Part shown: positions 1 to 7,938 of the stretch, in pieces
How the letters are laid out: every line of letters begins with the position of its first letter
Numbering within the stretch: the stretch's first letter is position 1
Assembly (NCBI GenBank): GCA_030407315.1
Contig: JALQPE010002793.1
Location: 1 to 20,000, forward strand
Reading direction: 5' to 3'
Source: Asparagopsis taxiformis
Lineage: Eukaryota; Rhodophyta; Florideophyceae; Bonnemaisoniales; Bonnemaisoniaceae
Length of the DNA stretch: 20,000 nt
Notes under the pieces: model-generated
Database searches by the model: none
What the model was told of the DNA's origin: nothing
The model's input: the letters and a program-made list of their open reading frames with translations, nothing else
Program-made: the position numbers and the translations under genes

Positions 1-547
1 CCCTAATCCCCTAATCCCCTAATCCCCTAATCCCTAATCCCCTAATCCCCTAATCCCCTAATCCCCTAATCCCCTAATCCCCTAAATCCCCTAATCCCCT
101 AATCCCCTAATCCCCTAATCCCCTAATCCCCTAATCCCTAATCCCCTAATCCCCTAATCCCCTAATCCCCTAAATCCCCTAATCCCCTAATCCCCTAATC
201 CCCTAATCCCCTAATCCCCTAATCCCCTAATCCCCTAATCCCTAATCCCTAATCCCCTAATCCCCTAATCCCCTAATCCCCTAATCCCCTAATCCCCTAA
301 TCCCTAATCCCTAATCCCCTAATCCCCTAATCCCCTAATCCCCTAATCCCCTAATCCCCTAATCCCCTAATCCCCTAATCCCCTAATCCCCTAATCCCCT
401 AAATCCCCTAATCCCCTAATCCCCTAAAAAAAATCCCCCTAATCCCCTAAATCCCCTAAAAAAATCCCCTAAATCCCCTAAAATCCCCCAATCCCCTAAA
501 AAATCCCCTAATCCCCTAAATCCCTAAAAATCCCCTAAATCCCCTAA
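1..547. repeat. Telomere repeat tract, C-rich strand
   Basis: The first ~420 bases are an almost uninterrupted array of CCCCTAAT (8 nt), with occasional 7-nt CCCTAAT and 9-nt CCCCTAAAT units. The G-rich strand would read TTAGGGGA. From about 424 to 547 the units degenerate, with A runs of up to eight bases between C blocks, and the array ends at CCCCTAAG. The C-rich strand at the 5' edge means this is the physical left end of a chromosome. The G4 unit differs from the common TTAGGG. Confidence 0.97.
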
Positions 548-578
548 GCGCACACACCAAATCAATGCCCACTTGCTT

Positions 579-840
579 TCGGCCTTTCAAATGGCGGAAT
601 CACCCACCTGTAGGGGAGCTGGAATCACCCGAAGCTACCACCATACCATTTTCGGCGTTACTCACATCTGTGTTCATCAACGAGGCGCACACACGCAGGG
701 ACCCCTCCATCACACGCACACGCATGCATCACTTTTAGCCTTTTCTGTTATACGGCGGAATCACCCACCATCCGGAAGCTGGAATCACCCGAAGCCCCGC
801 TTTTTCGGCCTACTCGTCACACACACCCACACACGCAACT
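579..840. repeat. Imperfect ~160-bp direct duplication
   Basis: A segment containing GGCGGAATCACCCA, then AGCTGGAATCACCCGAAGC, then a TTTTCGGC block occurs at about 579-670 and again at about 737-823, offset by 160-161 bp. CA-rich runs follow each copy. No coding potential is evident. This looks like a subtelomeric repeat remnant. Confidence 0.75.
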
Positions 841-1504
841 TCAGAGCCCCACTTGCCAGTTCTGCTCGTCTGGTTTACCCATTGGGTATTCCATGCATAT
901 CTTCCGCGTCATGCTCGGGGGTGCCGCTCTGACCTGGCACCCCCCACGGAGTCGTTCTTCACCCACCTCGTTCATGCTACGCAGCGCCACATCTCCAGCG
1001 GTACGCTTTTGTAGCCTCTTCGAAACCCCTCTAGCTGGCAGGGTTTCTCCATATCTCAGATCTGTCGTCATGCAATTTCTCTCTCGTTCGCAAACACACA
1101 CACAATCTCACCAGCTTCGGACAGGAACCCACGAGGGGATCCGCTGGGGGAAGGAGCCGCGCAATCGGGCGTGTGCAATCTCCAGCAGTGCTGCCGCCAC
1201 TACCTTTGACCACACCCTCCCCCCATATAGGTTGAGCAATTCCTTTTACCCCGCACGCACCGTGCCCCATACCCCTCAAAACCCATCACCCCCCGTGGAA
1301 CACCTAAAAACAACGATTTCTCCAGCTCCGTGACCCCACCCCCCTAAACACTACCATTTCCGGGCTTCAATTTCCAATCCCTCTCCGTGGCCCCGTTTTG
1401 CCCACTTTTTCCGCCCTCCCACTTTCCTCCGCCGATCTCCTCCGTCTTCTTCCCAAACCCTCATTTCCACCTTGGAAACGTACACTTTCACCCCCGTATC
1501 GATC
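841..1504. other. Subtelomeric spacer, C/T-rich, no gene seen
   Basis: Open frames of up to ~175 codons start here, but they overlap on both strands, are compositionally biased by the C/T-rich sequence, and show no domain-like pattern. From about 1330 the plus strand becomes strongly pyrimidine-rich. I see no gene or RNA. Confidence 0.6.
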
Positions 1505-1970
1505 GACTTGGTCGACTTGGTCATTTCTTCCACAAAACCCCCTCGAATGCACCAAAAATCCACTTTTTCCACCACCTCGCCAAACCGTTCCCAAACGCCA
1601 CCGCCGTGTTCCCCCACCACCGCCCGACCCTTACGCACCTTTTTCTACACTACATCGACTTGGTCAAAATTTCCACCCCGCCCATCACCCCCCTCAGTTA
1701 CACCAAAAATCCAACTTTTCCAACTACCCTCCAAACACCTCGCAAACACCGTCCCCGTGTTCCCCCACCACCGCCCGACCCTTACGCACTTTTTTCTACA
1801 TCACATTGACTTGGTCAAAATTTCCACCCCGCCCATCACCCCCCTCAGATACACCAAAAATCCACTTTTTTCCAACATGTCGCCAATCGTCCTCCAACAC
1901 GTACGGGCATGTTGCCCGACTCTAGTCCCACCCTAGGACGTGTTTTTAGAAATTTCCAAGACTTGGTCGG
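1505..1970. repeat. ~150-bp pyrimidine-rich tandem repeat
   Basis: The marker GACTTGGTC occurs at 1505, 1514, 1657, 1808 and 1960, so the main period is 143-152 bp. The units share blocks such as CACCAAAAATCCA, CCCCCACCACCGCCCGACCC and CAAAATTTCCACCCCGCCC. The copy ending near 1810 is closest to its neighbour and the last one is heavily diverged. Isolated markers recur at 2157 and 2722, suggesting that the array once extended further. Confidence 0.85.
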
Positions 1971-2985
1971 AAAAAAATTTTTCCCCGTCTTCCTCGTTAC
2001 CCCCTCAGAAGGGTCAAAAATGCAGCACCTTCGAAAAAATGGTCAAAAACAGCTATGGTCAGATCGCTTCCAAACCGGTTGCGATGATGTTCGGGGACGT
2101 CGGCGAGGGTGCTGGCCGAGTTTGAGCGCGAACGGAAGCGTTTGAAATTTTTAAAAGACTTGGTCGTGAAAACTTGCGACCACCTCCGTCCTGTTGCGTA
2201 TGCCGTTAATAAATTCGATTCCAGCCAATTTCGCCCGATTCAAAAAATCAATATTTTAATAGATTAACATGTGGGCAAACTGGCCGGGAATCGACGGTGG
2301 AATAAAATAATGTAAAATAATCGAGTGCGCTGGAAAGCGTGCGTGCGCGGTGGGGACAGTTAGGAAATGCGAATGGAGGGTGTTCTGGGCACAGTTTAAG
2401 AAAATATTTTTTTGAACCCCCGTTAAGAAATTTCGTTCGCCACGCAGGCGATACGGGGAGCATGTACACGGTGGGGGACAGTTGTGGGCGGGCGGAAAAA
2501 ATTTTGGAATAAACTAAGGTACCCGCTCTGAAGCGGTCAATTTGCGTTAATTTAATCGAATGTGCGAAATTGGGCTGGAATCGCACATTTTTGAAACGTG
2601 AATATCTCGGAAACGGTGCGGAATTAAAGGTCGGGACAGGTTGGAACGGTGTTTTCAGTGCAGTTTACATCGGATAAGGTCGAATAAGTCGAGATATGAA
2701 GACACTTTTTTGGCAACTTTTGACTTGGTGAAAAATTTCATCTCCTACCAGTACGTGTACCAAGGTGGTCCGAGTGCGTCGGTAGTGTCAATGATGGGAA
2801 ATTTTTTTCCGCAAAAATGGTTCAATTCGATAGTATTCGCGACGCTGATAACAGTGGTACCATTGGTTTCTCGAAGCGAGGTCGGGAAGTGGGTGAACAG
2901 AGGGGAAATCAAGAAAAAACGTTAAAAAAGGGTTTAATTTATTACGGAATCGGCTTACGTCATGCGCTACAGTGTCAGAGTTGCC
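1971..2985. other. Subtelomeric spacer, no gene seen
   Basis: This is moderately AT-rich sequence with poly-A/T runs and two leftover GACTTGGT markers (2157, 2722). Short frames on both strands have no recognisable motifs. I see nothing that supports a gene. Confidence 0.55.
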
Positions 2986-3348
2986 CACGTGTACGGTACG
3001 TGTGCCTACGTGTACGGGCTTGGCCGGCGGGCTGGCCGGAGCGACACGTGTGCTCGTGGCGGAGCTGGCGGCCAGCGGCCGGCGGCTGAGTCCACGTGTA
3101 GTCCACGTGTGGGTGCCAGGTCATGGCCGGTACACGTGGGGCATTGCTGGTACACGTGGGACATTGCTGGAGGGTGGCTGAGTCCACGTGGCAGGTGCCA
3201 AGTCACAGAATCGCCACGTGTGATGCTGGAAGGTGGCTGAGTCCACGTGGCAGGCGCCAAGTCATGGAATGGCCACGTGTGCATTGCTGGAGGGGTGGCT
3301 GAGTCCACGTGGCAGCGCCAAGTGATGGCCGAGTGGCGTGTACACGTG
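2986..3348. repeat. CACGTG-rich tandem array (~60-bp unit)
   Basis: The palindrome CACGTG occurs 12 times in about 360 bp, first at 2986 and last at 3343. The downstream half is a tandem repeat: AGTCCACGTG starts at 3181, 3240 and 3302, and each copy carries GCCAAGT and most carry a second CACGTGTG box. A less regular copy starts at 3089. CACGTG is the E-box/CDE1 core bound by bHLH factors such as fungal Cbf1. Whether a protein binds here is inference. Confidence 0.85.
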
Positions 3349-3437
3349 GGAGGTGATTTGTAATGATTCTATTGGCTGGGCGGGGTGCTACACGGATGGG
3401 TACGCTACTGGCTGGGGGAGAGTGAGAATCTACGGGG

Positions 3438-3512
3438 CAGCCAATCAGGGCCGCGGAGAATCCGCCTCCCGACCAATGAGGGGCACGGGGAATCCGCCTC
3501 CCGGCCAATGGG
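3438..3512. promoter_or_regulatory. Three CCAAT boxes in a 32-bp tandem repeat
   Basis: CCAAT occurs at 3441, 3473 and 3505, exactly 32 bp apart. The last two copies share GAATCCGCCTCCCG(A/G)CCAAT. Reverse-orientation ATTGG lies nearby at about 3370 and 3562. The arrangement looks promoter-like (CCAAT is the NF-Y/HAP site), but no convincing gene follows on either strand. It may be a repeat or the remains of a promoter. Confidence 0.6.
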
Positions 3513-4069
3513 AGTGGAGGAGGAAAAGTGGGCTGGAGAGGGCGTTTTGGAGGGTCGATAGAATTGGCTGCGGAGGGTCGCAATCGATTCGTTACGTCAA
3601 TACGAATCGTTTAATACCCCTTCGATTTTAATCAGACGAACAGGTGCGGAGATAGGAGGTAGGTCTCGTGAGAAGTTAGAAAAAGTTAGAAAAATAGGAT
3701 TTTACTAATGCGATCCGAGCTATTCTAGAGAGCGATGGGGAATAAATTAAACTATTTTCTAACGCGTTCTAGAGGGTCTGGAGGGCACTTTTGCGACCGA
3801 CTATACTAAAGGTAGGAACATGTTGAGATGGTGAAAAAGTTGCAAGTTTATTCAAGTTGGTCTAGACTTAGAAAAAATACGTATCCAAGTGTGGTAGGTA
3901 CCTGTAGGTTAGAGTTGAGAGAATGTAGAGAGGTTGGAAAACGAGTCAGTAGGACGGGTTAGACGGCCAGAAACGAGGCTGGAGAGCGGTTTCCAGGGCT
4001 GTGAGAGGGGGTCGGACGGCCGGCGGAGGGCGCGTGGCGGGCGCTGTGGCCGGGCCAAGCCGGGGGCCA
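3513..4069. other. Subtelomeric spacer, no gene seen
   Basis: This is AG-rich sequence with several TTAGAAAAA-like runs and TTCTAGAG motifs, turning GC-rich after 3990. A 64-codon frame at 4001 runs into the TTACAG array and is not convincing. I see nothing functional. Confidence 0.5.
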
Positions 4070-4396
4070 TTACAGTCGGCTGACAGCATTACAGAGCTCC
4101 TGACAGCATTACAGGGCATTACAGCTGTAAGCCGCTTTACAGAGCTGTCAGCAACCCCGTTTACAGTGCTTTACAGCCCCCCGTTTACAGTGTAAGCACC
4201 GGTTTACAGCATTACAGGGCCCCGCTTACAGGGCTGTAAAGCGCTGTCAGCAGGGCCCGTTTACAGTGCATTACAGGGGGCCTTACAGCATTACAGGGCT
4301 GTAAAGCTGCTTACAGCTGTAATGCGCCTTACAGCATTACAGGAGCTTACAGCATTACAGCGGCTTACACTGTAAATGGACCAGAAGTGCTTACAG
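4070..4396. repeat. Dense TTACAG/CTGTAA array
   Basis: About 21 copies of TTACAG and about 5 of its complement CTGTAA are packed into ~330 bp, often as GCATTACAGGG or GGCTTACAGC. The palindrome TTACAGCTGTAA occurs at 4119-4130 and 4311-4322. TGACAGC/CTGTCAGC variants are interspersed. The spacing is irregular, so this is a cluster of one short word rather than a fixed-period satellite. Its function is unknown. Confidence 0.9.
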
Positions 4397-4803
4397 TAGC
4401 TCCGCGAGCGCGCCTGCGGCGCATAGGGAGGGAGGGTGGTTCCTCTCTTCTTTCAACGTCCCGCCGCCCCCAATTTACTTGGGTTGCGCGCGCCCACAAC
4501 TCGCGTATTCTCACCAAGTCCTCAGACACGTATGACACGTGTACACGAAAACGTTACACGGGTCCCAGCACGGCTCTCTGCGCGCGCGCTCGCAGCGAAA
4601 CATGTGCCGCGTGGACACGTGTGGCACCCTTCCTGACACCGCCAGGGCAGCAACCTGGCCACGTGGCATCATATCTCGTATACGTGTGCCACGTGTGCGG
4701 AAGTTTCGCCCCAAAAGCAAAAAAATGGCAGCCCCCTGTTGCAAACAGGTGGCCGCCATTAGCTGCTTCTTCTCATACTCGGTCCGCGGGGTATAGCGAG
4801 GTA
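4397..4803. other. Spacer with four further CACGTG boxes
   Basis: CACGTG occurs at 4536, 4616, 4660 and 4690, embedded in ACACGTGT-type contexts like those of the 2986-3348 array. The 156-codon frame from 4387 is compositionally odd and without motifs. No gene is called. Confidence 0.55.
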
Positions 4804-4977
4804 GTGTGTATGAAGGATACCTCTTCTGGGTCTGTCACTCGTGCTGGTGGTAGGTAGGTAGGTAGTGTGTATTAAGGATACCTTCAGGCTGCAAGGTGTG
4901 TGTATAGAGGATACCTTGAGGGTGGCGGAGTCCGTGGGTCGGTGCAAATACGTAGGTAGTGTGTATGAAGGTTACCT
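4804..4977. repeat. GTGTGTAT...GGATACCT repeat, four copies
   Basis: A 19-bp core, GTGTGTAT(GA/TA/AG)AGGATACCT, occurs at 4804, 4865 and 4898, and a GGTTACCT version at 4959. Copies are preceded by GTAG or GGTAG steps. The spacing is irregular (61, 33 and 61 bp). It looks like a decayed minisatellite. Confidence 0.75.
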
Positions 4978-5296
4978 CTGGGTCAATGGACAGGTCGCAG
5001 TCGGTTCAATATTTCTTCAAGTGTTCTGGTAAGTTGTGCTGTTATTTTATTGCGTTCTGGTGCCTGTGTACAACATCTTTATTTTATTCCTGGCCCGTGT
5101 TACAGTCTGGTACGACCCGTGCAGGTTATTATTAACCTCCGAGCATTACTTTATAACATATATTATTTTATTCAGATGGCTCATCCCGGTGAATGGCCAG
5201 AGGGTCGCCGATCACCCTCTCTCAGTAGGCTAGCGATCGAACACGCTTTCTTCTTTTAGCATATAGTTTCTTGTTCTTGTTGGTTCAGTTTGTTAT
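4978..5296. other. T-rich spacer, no gene seen
   Basis: This is plus-strand T-rich sequence with repeated TTATTTTATT and GTTCTGGT words, leading into the next repeat family. Small overlapping frames here have no supporting signal. Confidence 0.5.
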
Positions 5297-5853
5297 CCAG
5301 CTCACATGGGTTGATAGTTTCCTTGATTCTTGGTAGCATATATTATTCAGCATCAATATTTAACATTCCAGCTCACATTAGTTTATTGTCCTGAGGCGTC
5401 CTGGGCACGGTTTGCCTTTATTTTATTCTTCTGCCGTGTTAATTTTATGTCCATTGGTTTACCAGTTCTGCTTCAAATCATCTTTGTTCCTTGGTTCCAT
5501 TGCCCGTGTTATTATTCAAGATTCCAGCTCACATTAGTTTATTGTCCCTGGATGCCCAGATCGCAGCTTGCTTCATTTTATACATTATTTTATAGACGGT
5601 TCACCCTAGATCATCATCATGTGTCACTTGTTTCGATTTGAGAGCCTCGCACTTATATCGTCTCTCTGCTGGGGTTGGTTGTTGCTAGTGTCTGTGTTCT
5701 GCCTTGTGTGTGTTGAGTCATTTTTGTTTGTTGTTGCCCTGCGTTCATTAACGTTAAGATTTAAGATTCCAGCTCACATTATTTTATTGTCCTTGGATGT
5801 TCAGATGGCGGTTTCGTGTTTATTTTAATTCCGGCATACATTATTTTATTGTT
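5297..5853. repeat. Dispersed CCAGCTCACATTA repeat, five copies
   Basis: The word CCAGCTCACATTA, followed by (G/T)TTTATTGTCC, is well preserved at 5368, 5524 and 5769. A partial copy lies at 5297 and a diverged one (CCGGCATACATTA) at 5830. Downstream of three copies a CC(C)TGGATG-CCCAGAT-like extension is also shared. The spacing varies from 61 to 245 bp. Confidence 0.75.
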
Positions 5854-6148
5854 CGTCAATTCCTTTGTGTTGGTCCGTGTTGTTTGTTAGAGTCGTAAAC
5901 TTTCTTTTGTGTGTGTGTCAAATCCGTCAATTCCTTTGTGTTCAATTAAGTTGCTTGTGTTTGTGTGTTGAGTCTTACTTTCTTCTTGAGTCCGTGTTGT
6001 GTGTCAAATCCGTCAATTCCTTGTGTGTTGTGTCCGTGTTGTTATTTTATTCCGTCAATTCTTTGTCTGTGTGTCCGTGTTATTTTATTCCGTCAATTCC
6101 TTGTGTGTGTGTCCGTGTTATTTTATTCCGTCAATTCCTTTGGTTCTC
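5854..6148. repeat. CCGTCAATTCC repeat ending as a 38-bp tandem array
   Basis: CCGTCAATTC (CGTCAATTCC in the first copy) starts near 5854, 5934, 6010, 6052, 6090 and 6128. The last three steps are 42, 38 and 38 bp, with the unit TGTGTCCGTGTTATTTTATT before it. The plus strand is strongly T/G-rich. The array stops abruptly near 6145, where composition changes, and this is probably close to the retroelement insertion point. Confidence 0.85.
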
Positions 6149-6159
6149 AGCCAATATCA

Positions 6160-7285
6160 AAAGTGATCCGCGATGCGCCCAGGCCGGTAACGGTCCCGAA
6201 ACACACCATGCACGAATCGAAAGAACAACAGAGATGCTCAGCCACTCGCAGGAACAAAGCCTGCTCGAGCGCTTACACACTCCGGTTCGTACCCGGTCAT
6301 CTGCAAGTGATTCAGCAGCCGCACAAACAAGCATATGGGAAATGGTATGAGGTGGCGCGCGCAAGCGCGCGCACACCTATTGTGGGACTCGTCCCGTATC
6401 GCGCTGCGAGCGGTCACGGGAGGGACAATTCCAGGCGTCTGGAATGGGCGTCAGGAAGGGTCGCTTAAGCGGTACGCTCGAGAGCGTGAGTGGGTGCTCG
6501 ATAGGAAATCGGCCGCGAAGAGCCGCGTGGGGAATCAATAGCCACAGTGACGTGGCAAGGCAATTGTCGCCCAAGGGCGAATGGGCGCGTGCCGCCTTGC
6601 ATTGGCACCGGGCCACATTGCTTGCGCGGGACCCTTCGGCGAGCGTGCAACGTGTAGCGATATAGGCGCGATTAGTCACACACGTGTGCGAGCGGGAGGA
6701 TTCTCCCGTTACAGCTACACACGTGTATGTTACGGCTAGCCGTTTCTATTAGTTTACACGTAGCAACGTAGCAGCTTACTCTGTAAGGCCCCTGGGCCGC
6801 ATAAACACCCCACAAGGTCCATTGGACGCCGGACCGGGACCATTGGTCCTGGTCCGGTCCCGGCAGTCTCGTTGACCATTTAAGGTCAACGGATTGACCA
6901 CTAAGCTACAATAAAGGTAGATCGTCTCGGTTCCAAATCTTTCGACCGTGGTCGTTTAACTTACAACTAAACGGCGGCGGCAGTTCCCTTACCGGATACC
7001 CGCTGCTCCGTTTCGATCTCCAATTGGGGATCGCTCGCACATTTCCCCAATTGCCCGCCGCGAGCCTCCTCCGGCGGGAGTGCACGTGGATTGCCCTAGG
7101 GCATTTCGTCTCCACGGTAGTGGAGAACCTTCCCGCTTCTTTTAACGCCGCTAGGCGACCGGGAGGGGCCTTCCGCCCACCGGGACAAGGCTACCGACTG
7201 GGAGTGCTGTCGGTTGGCACCCCCAGCCGGTCAACCGAAGCCAACGCCCGCAGGCTTTTCAAACGGTCCCGACCGCTGCCGTCAG
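6160..7285 (+). repeat. Probable 5' LTR region (boundaries approximate)
   Basis: This non-coding region upstream of a possible primer-binding site is the expected place of the 5' LTR. It has a TATA-like ATTTAAG at 6878 and AATAAA at 6910. It is rich in perfect hairpins, for example stems at 6355-6372, 6428-6445, 6693-6708 and 7110-7125. A CA at 7283-7284 just before the putative primer site could be the LTR end. The start is unresolved, and a TGACG at 6548 is one of several possible TG starts. Short frames here look like chance. Confidence 0.5.
6871..6915 (+). promoter_or_regulatory. LTR TATA-like hairpin and polyadenylation signal
   Basis: A perfect inverted repeat, GTTGACC/GGTCAAC (6871-6877 and 6884-6890), encloses the AT-rich loop ATTTAA, which is part of a TATA-like ATTTAAG. 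AATAAA follows at 6910-6915. This pair could mark the U3 promoter and the start of R in the LTR. The assignment comes from motifs only. Confidence 0.4.
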
Positions 7286-7296
7286 TGGTATCACAG
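7286..7296 (+). other. Possible tRNA primer-binding site
   Basis: TGGTATCACAG starts with the TGG expected to pair with a tRNA 3' CCA end, and resembles the TGGTATCAGAG site of many plant elements that prime with initiator tRNA-Met, with one difference. It sits one base after a CA that could end the LTR. The matching host tRNA is unknown. Confidence 0.4.
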
Positions 7297-7938
7297 TTGC
7301 GGAATACGTCGTGTGAAAACCACGCGTGGAGGCGACCACAATCCCCGCGGGGATCCATCGCGCTAAGTGCCTAGTTAACCCTTGAGTGGGTTGAGGACGG
7401 CCACGGCCGATAGATCCCTCCGGCAGGTTAGATCCAGCCCTCCCGGACCCCGCTCTACCACCCGCTACCGGGTTGGGAGACAGGTGTCCGGGCTCCGAGG
7501 AATCGATCCACCCGACACAGCCCTCGGGCTACTAGGATCGCACGAGGCGTCAGCCTCGTGGAATCGGCGCTCTCACTCGTGAGTTCGAAGCCTTATCCCT
7601 ATCCTCTAATCCTCCTCGGAGGTATAATCCATCTACAAGGGCTAAGGTCCTACATTTGGTCTCTCGACCTAGAAGCGTTCGGGACGCTGTTGATCAACCT
7701 AGGTTGCTAAAACATCTCCGCTGGTGAGCATTGTACACCGCTTTGTCAGCGTCAAAAACTAGGAAAGTATACCGTACGCGAGGTACGAAGAAAGTCAGAA
7801 CGGGTACGCCCGGAGCTGCAGGCCCTGTAAATCGACGAAGATTCGTGTGAGGTAACCGTCGACAGATGTTAAACACCGTAGCTCGGAGGAGCATAATCTC
7901 AACCAAATTATTTATATTCATTTCGGTGAGCGAACAGA
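7297..7938 (+). other. Structured 5' leader of gag
   Basis: About 640 bp between the putative primer site and the gag start carry a run of perfect short inverted repeats: 7341-7354, 7519-7530, 7541-7560 (8-bp stem, 4-nt loop), 7572-7583, 7611-7622, 7674-7688 and 7695-7706. No long frame is present on the sense strand. Leaders of retroelements hold dimerisation and packaging signals, so such a role is plausible but inferred. Confidence 0.55.

Noticed and set aside
573..1925. Several plus-strand frames of 119-175 codons in the telomere-proximal region
   Set aside because: They overlap each other and minus-strand frames, reflect C/T- and CA-rich composition or tandem repeats, and show no domain-like pattern.
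2986..6148. CRISPR-like or viral origin arrays
   Set aside because: The repeats have irregular spacing and no unique equal-length spacers, and the context is a eukaryotic chromosome end.
5036..6468. Cys/Leu/Val-rich frames that look like membrane proteins
   Set aside because: The hydrophobic residues come from the T/G-rich repeat sequence read in several frames at once, and the repeats themselves continue across the frame ends.
6131..6679. Short frames of 60-160 codons at the left edge of the retroelement
   Set aside because: They overlap on both strands, coincide with the presumed LTR and its hairpins, and show no conserved motif.
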